From: Sphingobacterium lactis
Lineage (GTDB): Bacteria > Bacteroidota > Bacteroidia > Sphingobacteriales > Sphingobacteriaceae
NCBI RefSeq assembly: GCF_011046555.1
Contig: NZ_CP049246.1
Span: 1,612,001-1,676,000, forward strand
Direction: 5' to 3'
Length of the DNA stretch: 64,000 nucleotides
Shown: positions 1 to 6,918 of the stretch, piece by piece
Position numbering within the stretch: the stretch's first letter is position 1
Layout of the letters: each line of letters opens with the position of its first letter
Program-made: the position numbers and the translations under genes
Notes under the pieces: model-generated
What the model saw: only the letters and a program-made list of their open reading frames with translations
Database searches by the model: none
Told to the model about the DNA's origin: nothing

Positions 1-2
1 AA

Positions 3-692
3 ACAAAGCTGATCGAAGCAACCAGTGGAAATACGGGAATCGCGCTGGCGATGATTGCCAGTATGTTCGGCCTACAGATCGAGTTGGTCATGCCTTCAAC
101 TTCCACCCGTGAAAGAACATTGACGATGGAAGCTTTCGGCGCCAAAGTAACCTTACTGGACAATATGGAAGTAAGCCGGGATTATGCCGAAGAAAAGGCC
201 GCCACAGGAGATTACTACATCCTAAATCAATTTGCGAACCCCGACAATTATAAAGCACACATCAAAACGACAGGCCCGGAAATTTGGCGGGATACGGAAG
301 GGAAGATTACGCATTTCGTAAGTGCAATGGGTACAACAGGGACTATCATGGGCTGCTCAATGTACCTAAAGGAACAGAATCCTGAAATCCAGATCGTGGG
401 CTGCCAGCCGACACCGGACTCATCCATTCCAGGAATCCGCCGATGGCCGGAGGAATACCTGCCGAAGATCTTTGACCCCGCGCGGGTGGACCGTGTGATC
501 GATATTGATCAAGCCGATGCCACTTCCCGTACCCGAGAATTGGCGCGTAAGGCTGGCGTATTTGCGGGCATGAGTTCCGGCGGAGCTTTTCATGCTGCGG
601 TGCAGGTGGCCAATGAAATTGAAGAAGGCTGCATCGTTTTTATCGTTTGCGACCGCGGAGATCGCTACCTCAGTTCCGATCTATTCGGTTAG
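3..692 (+). CDS. cysM: Cysteine synthase B (O-acetylserine sulfhydrylase), 3' part
   Basis: PLP enzyme that makes cysteine from O-acetylserine and sulfide (CysM forms can also use thiosulfate). The gene is cut by the left edge of the window; the open frame starts at base 3 and gives 229 residues. The first visible residues hold the substrate-binding loop TSGNTG. The PLP lysine, which lies before this loop in the family, is outside the window. CysM rather than CysK is favoured by GPEIW, the loop MGTTGTI, SSIPGIRRWPEEYLP and the ending CDRGDRYLSSDLF, all close to what I know of E. coli CysM. A strong terminator follows directly. Confident of family, less sure of the in vivo sulfur donor. Confidence 0.93.
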   Translation, partial: TKLIEATSGNTGIALAMIASMFGLQIELVMPSTSTRERTLTMEAFGAKVTLLDNMEVSRDYAEEKAATGDYYILNQFANPDNYKAHIKTTGPEIWRDTEGKITHFVSAMGTTGTIMGCSMYLKEQNPEIQIVGCQPTPDSSIPGIRRWPEEYLPKIFDPARVDRVIDIDQADATSRTRELARKAGVFAGMSSGGAFHAAVQVANEIEEGCIVFIVCDRGDRYLSSDLFG

Positions 693-712
693 ATAGACCT
701 ACAGAACTTTAT

Positions 713-757
713 AAAAAAGAACGTCAGGAATTACCCAATTCCTGACGTTCTTTTTTT
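713..757. terminator. Bidirectional terminator between convergent genes
   Basis: A perfect 20-bp stem (713-732 with 737-756) with loop ACCC. It is A-rich on the left and T-rich on the right, so it can end both cysM and the convergent gene at 773-1459. Confidence 0.9.
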
Positions 758-772
758 GATTACCCAATCTCT

Positions 773-1459
773 TTAATTGTCTCGAGACCATATTTCATAG
801 ATTGGATCTCCTTTGGAGCTCAATCCTTTATGGTGCCAAGCGCCGTCTTTCAATTCTCCATCAAAGGAAAGGTCCGCGCCTACACGGCTGTTGTCCCTGG
901 AGAAGAACACGATGTGTTCGGTATATTTCTTGTCCGCAAATCGGTAGGTACCTCCGCCAGTGCCATAGAATCCACGTTCGGCAGGATTGATAGCGATCCA
1001 TTGAAAATATCCGGATACCAATAGTTTAATGGTTTTGCGGTCCCCGCGAGGAATCTCACCCATTTTATCGCCCTGCTGCCTTCCGGTAATGCGCCATAAA
1101 CCATCCAGATCCTGCGCTTTTGGCGGCAATTGCTTGTACGTTAGCTTTGCTGAACTGATGGCATTGCCGTTCAACTTTGCCGAGGTGGATTTTTTCGTGC
1201 CTACCTCTGCAGGATTGGCATCGCTGTATTCGATGTCCACCACAATGCCGTCCTCACCCATGCTGAATGGTCCGCCCCAAGTGGAGAGGTACTTGTCGTC
1301 TTCGTATTGGATATAGGAACTGTAGCCATCAATAAAGAGCCAGAGATGGTTTATCTTCCCTTCTTTAGCCATATAGGCGCCGGTTAGTTTGGTCGGCTGC
1401 TGTCCAAATGCCACAATGCTCATGAGGATCACGGCAAAACTTAAACATAGTCTTTTCAT
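773..1459 (-). CDS. Secreted protein of unknown function
   Basis: 228 residues. The N-terminus is a typical signal peptide (MKRLC, a hydrophobic run, cleavage after about residue 19 at AFG-QQ), so the product is probably periplasmic or exported. The rest is soluble and shows two similar blocks: each begins with GAYM or GLWRITG, continues with a beta-rich stretch and has aromatic residues (LWLFIDGYSSYIQY; KLLVSGYFQWIAI). This pattern suggests a repeated lipocalin-like beta fold. I do not recognise a named family. It converges on cysM and shares the terminator at 713-757, and is divergent from the DUF3943-like gene at 1634. No catalytic motif is visible. Confidence 0.75.
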   Translation of the reverse strand: MKRLCLSFAVILMSIVAFGQQPTKLTGAYMAKEGKINHLWLFIDGYSSYIQYEDDKYLSTWGGPFSMGEDGIVVDIEYSDANPAEVGTKKSTSAKLNGNAISSAKLTYKQLPPKAQDLDGLWRITGRQQGDKMGEIPRGDRKTIKLLVSGYFQWIAINPAERGFYGTGGGTYRFADKKYTEHIVFFSRDNSRVGADLSFDGELKDGAWHHKGLSSKGDPIYEIWSRDN

Positions 1460-1607
1460 ACTGTTTCCGTATTGGTTATTTCTAATATAATTAAAACCAA
1501 GTAATTGGGAAACTGTTTTATCGAATGGGAAATCTCATCTCAGGGTTAAAACTCAACTTCGGGTGGGACTATTGGATTATTTTCGTAGGTTTTGATGCAA
1601 TAAGCAT

Positions 1608-1615
1608 TAATTTTG
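1608..1615 (+). promoter_or_regulatory. Possible -7 box of the 1634 gene
   Basis: TAATTTTG followed by C matches the Bacteroidota -7 element TAnnTTTG and lies 18 bases before the start codon. No TTG was found at the expected -33 distance, so only the -7 half is supported. Confidence 0.4.
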
Positions 1616-1633
1616 CGCCTACATTAAAATTAG

Positions 1634-3109
1634 TTGCGATTGTATAATAAATTCAGATGGCTGTTGGGCCTAATGGTATGCTGCCTTAGTTTTTCGGCAG
1701 GCGCCCAGGTGGATACGGTACGGCACTTGCCTACGGATACCCTTGTTTTTCGGAAGGATAGTTTATCCGAACTTCCTGCTTCACCGGCATTTTTGAAGGA
1801 TACCATAGCGTGGAACCTAAACCCAAAAAGGGAGAAGAAGTTCTGGCGTGCCAGTGCGGAATGGTTTCTAGCACAAGCTTTCCCTGCGTCCTTTAATCGG
1901 TTTATCACCAAAGATCCTTATTCTTATATCAGTTTCCAGAATTTTCTGGATCATCAACGTTTCAGTGCTTGGGATTGGGATGACAACCAATTTACGACCA
2001 ACCAGATTGATCATCCCTTCCACGGGCAGATCTATTTCAATGCCTTCCGGAGCAATGGTTATAACTTTTACCAATCCAGTTTAGCTACCCTTGCGGGAAG
2101 TTATATTTGGGAGACAGCAGGGGAGACCCAGCATCCTTCCATCAACGACTTGGTCAATACGACATTCGGAGGTATTGTGATGGGGGAGATGATGCATCGC
2201 GTGTCGCGGAATATTCTGGCCCGGAATCGATCGGACCACAATAGAATCGGAAATGAAATCGTAGCAACCATCGTCAATCCCATCAATGGGCTGAACCGGT
2301 TGCTGGATGGAAAATGGGGAAAACGGATCGATGATTATTACGGTGCAGATTCGTCCATTATCTCTGCGGAGGTGGATGTCGGTATCCGTAGGTTCGATGC
2401 CAAGGAAGGCGATTTCCTCAATGAAGGGAAGAACGCTTTCTATGGACGCTTGCGCTTCCGATATAGCAATGGAGACCACAACTACAAACGGCCTTTCGAC
2501 CAATTCTCCGTAAATCTGGAGCTGGGGAATGGCGACAGTTCCTTTATCAATGCGGTCAATGTGCATGCCCTGCTGTACGGTGCAAAATTCTTCAAATCGC
2601 AGAAAGGCGATCATTACGGAACCCTGAATGCACATTATGACTTCTACAACAACGATGCGTTCTTCTATGGCGCGCAGAGTCTGAATTACAATTGGCTCTC
2701 GGAATTTAAGTACAAGAAAGGCTCTCGGCTGAACCTGAGTGTCGGTGCCGGAGCTGTTATCCTGGCAGCTGTACCGGATCCGTATCTCTTGTATGGTGCG
2801 AGTAGGAACTATAACTATGGTCCAGGGGCATCCTACCGCTTTAGGGGCGAACTGATGCTCTTTAACCGATTTATGATCAATGCAGATTACAATGGTGGCG
2901 TGTTCTTTACCATCTCCGGTACGGATTCGTATTATATCCTCCATGGACTAAATGTCGAGGGAAGCCTCCGTGTCTGGAAACGATGGTCCATCAACCTGAG
3001 CTCGGGGTATTTCAACCTGCAGGGACACTTCAAGGATCATCAATACCCAGATTTTAACCGGGAATATCCCTATGGAAGATTGTCAGTGGGGTATAATATC
3101 TTTTTTTAG
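1634..3109 (+). CDS. DUF3943-like outer-envelope protein
   Basis: 491 residues with a signal peptide ending in AGAQ (about residue 25). The middle part (about 105-200) contains a conserved-looking stretch with GQIYFNAFRSNGYNFYQSS, GSYIWE and GEMMHRVSR, which I associate with DUF3943 proteins of Bacteroidota. The second half is rich in alternating aromatic/polar segments with many Y, N and G residues and ends in YGRLSVGYNIFF, a terminal aromatic residue typical of an outer-membrane beta barrel. The start is TTG (ttg cga ttg tat); no better ATG precedes the signal peptide. Role unknown. The family name is from memory and should be treated as probable; the envelope location is well supported. 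Confidence 0.7.
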   Translation: MRLYNKFRWLLGLMVCCLSFSAGAQVDTVRHLPTDTLVFRKDSLSELPASPAFLKDTIAWNLNPKREKKFWRASAEWFLAQAFPASFNRFITKDPYSYISFQNFLDHQRFSAWDWDDNQFTTNQIDHPFHGQIYFNAFRSNGYNFYQSSLATLAGSYIWETAGETQHPSINDLVNTTFGGIVMGEMMHRVSRNILARNRSDHNRIGNEIVATIVNPINGLNRLLDGKWGKRIDDYYGADSSIISAEVDVGIRRFDAKEGDFLNEGKNAFYGRLRFRYSNGDHNYKRPFDQFSVNLELGNGDSSFINAVNVHALLYGAKFFKSQKGDHYGTLNAHYDFYNNDAFFYGAQSLNYNWLSEFKYKKGSRLNLSVGAGAVILAAVPDPYLLYGASRNYNYGPGASYRFRGELMLFNRFMINADYNGGVFFTISGTDSYYILHGLNVEGSLRVWKRWSINLSSGYFNLQGHFKDHQYPDFNREYPYGRLSVGYNIFF

Positions 3110-3183
3110 ATGTGAGATTTTAGATGTGAGTATTGAGATTTGAGATTTGAGATATGAAGGCGGCTATGGGTCGCCTTTTTTTT
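3110..3183 (+). terminator. GATGTGAG repeat run followed by terminator hairpin (module copy 1)
   Basis: Directly after the stop codon come short tandem runs of gatgtgag/gatttgag (3110-3156). A hairpin follows (3157-3164 with 3170-3177; AAGGCG stem extended by a G.U pair) with a T run (3176-3183). The same arrangement follows the MlaD-like gene on the other strand (11367-11430). Confidence 0.7.
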
Positions 3184-3215
3184 GCCGTTTTTTTGCCCTA
3201 GATGAGCCCCATCAC

Positions 3216-3396
3216 GCTGGCGCAAGAGTTGTGCGGATTGGCTTGTGAGGTGGCTCTCTTGTTCCTCAGGCATGTTTAGGCATTTTCCCACCATGCAACC
3301 CCAGAGGGGTTGAACTATTTTAGCAAGCCATGGCTTTCCGCATGGAACCCCAGAGGGGTGTAACTATTTTAGGAACACCCCTTCGGGGTTGGCATG
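3216..3396 (+). repeat. Composite dispersed repeat, copy A
   Basis: Two linked parts. Part 1 (about 3216-3270) starts gctggcgcaagagttgtgcgg and ends near ctcttgttcc; its ends are complementary (ggcgcaagag against ctcttgtgcc in better copies), so it forms an imperfect hairpin. Part 2 (3293-3396) holds two direct units of the form aacccc-4nt-ggggt..aactattttag and a third short inverted unit caccccttcggggttgg. The same 1+2 composite occurs in reverse at 10761-10942. A partial part 1 (gctagcgcaagagttgt) follows near 3446. No gene lies in this stretch. Confidence 0.85.
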
Positions 3397-3510
3397 CGTG
3401 CAATTACATCCAACAAAACCAACCCATTAAAAGCCTAAAACAATGCTAGCGCAAGAGTTGTCCTCAAAACATTCGCCAGCACCCTACCACCCATCTTAAT
3501 CCCTGCCCAT

Positions 3511-3547
3511 AAAAAACAAAAAAGGTTAGCAGAAGAGCTAACCTTTT
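3511..3547 (-). terminator. Terminator of tig
   Basis: An 11-bp perfect stem (3520-3530 with 3537-3547), loop of six bases, and an A run on the plus strand (T run in the minus transcript) at 3511-3523. Confidence 0.88.
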
Positions 3548-3579
3548 ATTTTATAATTATTTACTAATTCTTATGGTGC

Positions 3580-4914
3580 TTATTTGTCAAGCTTTTCGAA
3601 TTTATCGAAGTCAATTTTCTTAGACTTGATTTTCACAGTCTCTTTCAATTGATCGAATACTTTCAATGCTTTCACCTCTTCGAACAAACGGTTTGCTTGC
3701 TCTCTGTCAGATAATAATTGCATAGCGAATTGTTGCAATTGCTCATCTGTAGGTTCGTCATTGATGTTGTACATTTTGATTTGTGCGTAGATACGTTCTT
3801 TCGCCAATTCAACAACCTCATCGTACTTCACCTCTAGGTTATTTGCCGTAACGATACGGTTTTCAATGATCGTCCATTTCAAGTTGTTCAAGAAATCTTC
3901 GAATCCTTCTTCGATTTCTGTCTCCGCTAGGTTCGGGTTGGTTGCTTTCAACCATTTTTTCAAGAACTCCTCAGGGAATTTAGCGTCAACTTTCTCCATA
4001 CCGTATGTGTATAGGTCGTTGCGTAATTTCTGTGCAGCGTTTTGTTTGAACAAGTTTTCAACTTCTTCTTTTACTTTTTCGTTGAATTCTTCTTCTTTAG
4101 TAACCTCACCAGCAGGGAATAATTTGTCGAAGAACTCTTGGTTCAAATCAGACTCTTCCAAACGGTTGATGTTTTTAACCGTCAATTCGAATTTGGTAAC
4201 ATCCAAGTTTTCAGCTTCATCTTCGGTAACACCCAAGATACGTGCTAAATCAGCCACTTTGAATGCTTTCTTCACGTCGATTTTCGCCGTGTCGTCTTTT
4301 TTCAAGCCTACCAAAGCTTTCTTTACTTTAGCATCCTCGATGATATCTGTACGTACGGAAGTAGTCTTCTCGATACCGTCCTCTTTATCTTGTTTCAATG
4401 TTGCGTACAACACGTCACCTTCCTCAGAAACTTCTGGGTTGGTCATCTTACCGTAGCTGCGACGTAGGTTTTTGATACGCTCAGCAAGAGTAGCATCGTC
4501 AGCCTTGATATCGTACTCTGTAAACTCTGTTTCAGCAGAGAATGGAGTTTCGAATTGTGGAGCAAGACCGATTTCGTAGTTGAAGTTAAAAGTATCATTG
4601 AAATCCCAGTTGTACTGACCGTCTTTATCTTCTTCCAATGGAAGCGGCTGGCCCAATACTTCTAGTTTTTGTTCGCCGATATATTCAGCAATTTTATCAT
4701 TGATAATTTTGTTGATTTCATCAAATAAGATTGCTTTACCGTACATGCGCTTGATGTGGCCAGTAGGTACCATTCCTTTACGGAATCCAGGAAGGTTTGC
4801 TTTTTTAGCCTGGTCTTTAATTGCTTTATCAACCTGAGGGTTATAATCTGCAGGTGCTATTTCCACTTGGATTTTAGCGTTGATGTCATCAATGTTCTGG
4901 TGTGAAATATTCAT
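3580..4914 (-). CDS. tig: Trigger factor, ribosome-bound chaperone
   Basis: 444 residues. Trigger factor docks at the ribosome exit tunnel and protects nascent chains. The N-terminal domain has the ribosome-binding signature GFRKGMVPTGHIKRMYG (about residues 42-58), nearly identical in form to the classic GFRKGxxP loop. An acidic middle domain (about 150-250) occupies the FKBP-like position, and a helical, charged C-terminal domain follows, ending in a lysine-rich tail. Length fits the family. The start is ATG just downstream of the tRNA-Leu terminator. No clear separate promoter was seen in the roughly 30 bases between them, so read-through from the tRNA may contribute to expression. Confidence 0.95.
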   Translation of the reverse strand: MNISHQNIDDINAKIQVEIAPADYNPQVDKAIKDQAKKANLPGFRKGMVPTGHIKRMYGKAILFDEINKIINDKIAEYIGEQKLEVLGQPLPLEEDKDGQYNWDFNDTFNFNYEIGLAPQFETPFSAETEFTEYDIKADDATLAERIKNLRRSYGKMTNPEVSEEGDVLYATLKQDKEDGIEKTTSVRTDIIEDAKVKKALVGLKKDDTAKIDVKKAFKVADLARILGVTEDEAENLDVTKFELTVKNINRLEESDLNQEFFDKLFPAGEVTKEEEFNEKVKEEVENLFKQNAAQKLRNDLYTYGMEKVDAKFPEEFLKKWLKATNPNLAETEIEEGFEDFLNNLKWTIIENRIVTANNLEVKYDEVVELAKERIYAQIKMYNINDEPTDEQLQQFAMQLLSDREQANRLFEEVKALKVFDQLKETVKIKSKKIDFDKFEKLDK

Positions 4915-4942
4915 ACTCTTGTTTTAGCTATACGCAATTAAT

Positions 4943-4979
4943 AAAAAAAATCCTCCTGATATTTATTTTCAGGAGGACT
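4943..4979 (-). terminator. Terminator of tRNA-Leu
   Basis: A 9-bp perfect stem (4951-4959 with 4969-4977), loop of nine bases, followed in the minus transcript by eight T residues (plus 4943-4950). Confidence 0.85.
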
Positions 4980-4985
4980 TCAAGT

Positions 4986-5066
4986 GCGGAAGAAGGGACT
5001 CGAACCCCCACGCCTTGCGGCGCCAGATCCTAAGTCTGGTGCGGCTACCAATTACGCCACTTCCGC
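4986..5066 (-). tRNA. tRNA-Leu, anticodon UAG
   Basis: 81 bases on the minus strand. The acceptor arms GCGGAAG and CTTCCGC pair fully. The D arm has GG in its loop, the anticodon arm is CCAGA-CTTAGGA-TCTGG (anticodon TAG), a long variable arm of the class II type follows (CGCCGCAAGGCG), and the T loop is TTCGAGT. No CCA is encoded. The long variable arm and anticodon fix the identity as leucine. Confidence 0.96.
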
Positions 5067-5427
5067 GATTAGGATATTTATTGAGCCACAAAGATAGAAA
5101 CCAAACCCATACATGTCAAGCATTTTCTGCTATTTTTTTCTGATTTTTATGTAACTGTTTGGATGTTAACCCGCTAAATTTTCAGAAATTTTTGCCGCAG
5201 TTTCGCAAAAGGACTTTTCATAGCCTTTCAACAGCCGTCAAAGGGATGTGCTACGTCAAAAATCAGCCAGTACAGCATATTTTAATAGGTGGAATTTATA
5301 TCAAACGCGAGGAAAATTATCGGAAAATGTAAACCAATCCTTTCATTTATGGTAGTTGGGCGGTCTGCACTTCCTTTTTTTTGGAAGAAAAATGAAAATA
5401 AATTTGGAGGGATGTATTTTTCTCCTT
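5067..5427. other. Intergenic region between tRNA-Leu and the creD-type operon
   Basis: About 360 bases, A/T-rich, upstream of the operon at 5452. A small hairpin (cttcc...ggaag) lies near 5368-5385. Start codons in this stretch that extend the 5452 gene backwards are not convincing. No RNA gene was recognised. Confidence 0.5.
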
Positions 5428-5446
5428 TACTTTGAAACGCAAAGTA
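5428..5446. promoter_or_regulatory. Palindromic operator 1 (TACTTTG-N5-CAAAGTA)
   Basis: A perfect 7-bp inverted repeat around a 5-bp centre, six bases before the ATG at 5452. Its TTTG falls 20 bases after a TTG at 5404-5406, the spacing of a Bacteroidota promoter, so a repressor bound here would cover the -7 region and the start of the mRNA. The same palindrome core recurs at 6391-6407. The winged-helix regulator encoded at 6072 is the obvious candidate ligand (inference). Confidence 0.65.
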
Positions 5447-5451
5447 CTTTT

Positions 5452-6075
5452 ATGGATCAGAAAGATATTTTAAAAGAGATAGGTCAGATTCGCTCCATGA
5501 TGGAGAAATCATCCAAGTTTATGTCCATCAGTGGGCTGTCGGGCGTATTGATAGGTTGCTTGGCCTTAGTGGGGGCGACGGCGGCATATTTTGTGGTGTA
5601 CGGAACGGATAGCGCATTTGGCTACCGCGATTATTATGTACTCGATACCCAGGTTATTTGGAAACTGATCATCATTGCTCTGTTGGTATTGGCGATCTCT
5701 GTAACGGTTGGAATCAGTATGGCCAAGGCCAAGGCCAAGAAAGCTGGGCAGACCATTTGGAACCCGACCAGTAAAGCCTTGGCAAAGGCAATGGCCATTC
5801 CTTTGGTAACGGGTGGTTTGTTTGCTATGCTATTGGTCAGTAAAGGCGAATATGGGCTGATTGCGTCGACCCTGTTGATCTTTTACGGTTTAGCCTTGGC
5901 AGCAGCCAGTGTCTTTACCTTTCGCGAAGTTCGCGTGCTTGGGGTTTTGGAAATTGCGCTAGGGTTGCTAGCTTTGGCCTTCCCTGGATATGGTGTGGTG
6001 TTTTGGGCGTTGGGATTCGGCGTATTGCATATCGTCTACGGGTTAATTGTCCATAAAAAGTACGAGAAAAGGTGA
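5452..6075 (+). CDS. Multi-pass membrane protein of the creD-type operon
   Basis: 207 residues, starting at the ATG right after operator 1 (the upstream in-frame extension would run through the operator and is rejected). After a polar N-terminal helix (MDQKDILKEIGQIRSMMEKS) there are about five to six hydrophobic segments, for example SGLSGVLIGCLALVGATAA, WKLIIIALLVLAISVTVG and the C-terminal VFWALGFGVLHIVYGL. It ends inside the start of the next gene (TGA within GTGA), so the two are translationally coupled. I do not know a biochemical role. Homologous small membrane proteins next to winged-helix regulators are, as far as I know, common in Bacteroidota. It may act as a sensor or partner of the regulator, but that is inference. 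Confidence 0.8.
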   Translation: MDQKDILKEIGQIRSMMEKSSKFMSISGLSGVLIGCLALVGATAAYFVVYGTDSAFGYRDYYVLDTQVIWKLIIIALLVLAISVTVGISMAKAKAKKAGQTIWNPTSKALAKAMAIPLVTGGLFAMLLVSKGEYGLIASTLLIFYGLALAAASVFTFREVRVLGVLEIALGLLALAFPGYGVVFWALGFGVLHIVYGLIVHKKYEKR

Positions 6076-6374
6076 GTTTAGATTTAACATTATATGACAA
6101 GGTATTCGAAAATAGGATCAGGTTGCAGATCATGAGTATCCTGATGGCGAATGAGTCCTATGACTTCAATTCCCTGAAGGAATTGTTGGAAGTGACCGAT
6201 GGGAACTTGGCTTCAAACCTGAAGAACCTCGAGAAAGAGGGGTATATTCTGGTGACCAAAACCTTCATCGATCGTAAGCCGAATACCCGGTACAGCAAGA
6301 CGGACAAAGGCCAAAAAGCATTTGAAAACCACTTGGTTGCCCTGGAAAATTTAATAAAACAGCAGTATAAATAA
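6072..6374 (+). CDS. Winged-helix transcriptional regulator (HTH_34/MarR-like)
   Basis: 100 residues, GTG start overlapping the upstream stop (GTGA). The protein is a single winged-helix domain: VFENRIRLQIMSILM, then NSLKELLEVTDGNLASNLKNLEKEGYI as recognition helices and the wing VTKTFIDRKPNTRYSKTDKG, followed by a C-terminal dimerisation helix. This is the pattern of the small HTH_34 regulators often found beside membrane proteins. It probably binds the ACTTTG-N5-CAAAGT palindromes at 5428 and 6391, which flank its own transcription unit, giving autoregulation and control of the coq4-like and creD genes. No ligand-binding domain is visible, so the signal must act through a partner or a small pocket. 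Confidence 0.88.
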   Translation: MSLDLTLYDKVFENRIRLQIMSILMANESYDFNSLKELLEVTDGNLASNLKNLEKEGYILVTKTFIDRKPNTRYSKTDKGQKAFENHLVALENLIKQQYK

Positions 6375-6390
6375 TTTTTTTTACACATAC

Positions 6391-6407
6391 ACTTTGAAAG
6401 TCAAAGT
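6391..6407. promoter_or_regulatory. Palindromic operator 2 (ACTTTG-N5-CAAAGT)
   Basis: Same 6-bp arms and same 5-bp spacing as operator 1, and the following base pattern (AAAGTACTTT) is also shared. It lies between the regulator gene and the Coq4-like gene, 14 bases before the ATG at 6422, so it should control the second half of the cluster separately. Confidence 0.65.
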
Positions 6408-6421
6408 ACTTTAAGATAATT

Positions 6422-6916
6422 ATGAGAGGATTACGTTTAAAATTCATGCTGTTCGTCTATAATTGGTCGACCCAAGTATATTCCGAACTTTTTAAAGGCC
6501 ATGTCAAAGCCTGGGGGATTTCCAAAGAGGAGTTTCTGACCTATCCCGAAGGTAGCATTGGCGCTGCACTTGGCGCGTTTTACCAGGAAAAGGGCTTTGA
6601 TGTCATGCCCAAGCTGGAAAATCATGATGTCTTCCATATCCTGACGGAAACCGGAACGGCGATTCATGATGAAATTGCCATGCAATATCTCCTGTTTGGA
6701 AATGGAAAGATCAGTTTATATCTATTGGGCATGCTGCTGATCGGTACGCTACTCTTTCCGGAGCATGGCCGGTATTATTTGAATTCCTTTCGCAAGGGCA
6801 AGCGTATGCAACGCTTTTACGATATCGCTTTCAAGGACTATCTCCTCGAATCCCGTCAGGCATTTCAACTCTCACTCTATAACAAAACGATACACACAAC
6901 TTACAACACGATTTAA
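6422..6916 (+). CDS. Coq4-like protein
   Basis: 164 residues. The stretch HDVFHILTETGTAIHDE gives an exact HDxxH-x11-E motif, the zinc/metal signature of the Coq4 family that organises ubiquinone synthesis in eukaryotes. After it comes GNGKISLYLLGMLLIGTLLF, a hydrophobic helix compatible with peripheral membrane binding. The N-terminus is short and has no signal peptide. The gene sits between the operator at 6391 and creD (two bases between stop and next start), so it is probably co-transcribed with creD. Bacteroidota use menaquinone, so a true ubiquinone role is unlikely. Lipid or quinone binding at the membrane is a fair inference from the motif. Confidence 0.78.
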   Translation: MRGLRLKFMLFVYNWSTQVYSELFKGHVKAWGISKEEFLTYPEGSIGAALGAFYQEKGFDVMPKLENHDVFHILTETGTAIHDEIAMQYLLFGNGKISLYLLGMLLIGTLLFPEHGRYYLNSFRKGKRMQRFYDIAFKDYLLESRQAFQLSLYNKTIHTTYNTI

Positions 6917-6918
6917 AA

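Larger units (their letters stand above)
3110..3579. other. Gene-free repeat island A
   Basis: 470 bases between the DUF3943-like gene and tig. It holds the terminator module, one composite repeat, a partial second copy and the tig terminator. Short open frames here translate the repeat itself and are not considered genes. Confidence 0.8.

Noticed and set aside
2081..2944. 287-codon open frame antisense to the DUF3943-like gene
   Set aside because: It is a shadow of the real coding frame; the plus-strand frame has a signal peptide and a barrel-like pattern, the antisense one has neither.
4986..5066. tRNA-Leu as an integration site of a mobile element
   Set aside because: No partial duplicate of the tRNA end, no integrase and no foreign genes were seen on either side.
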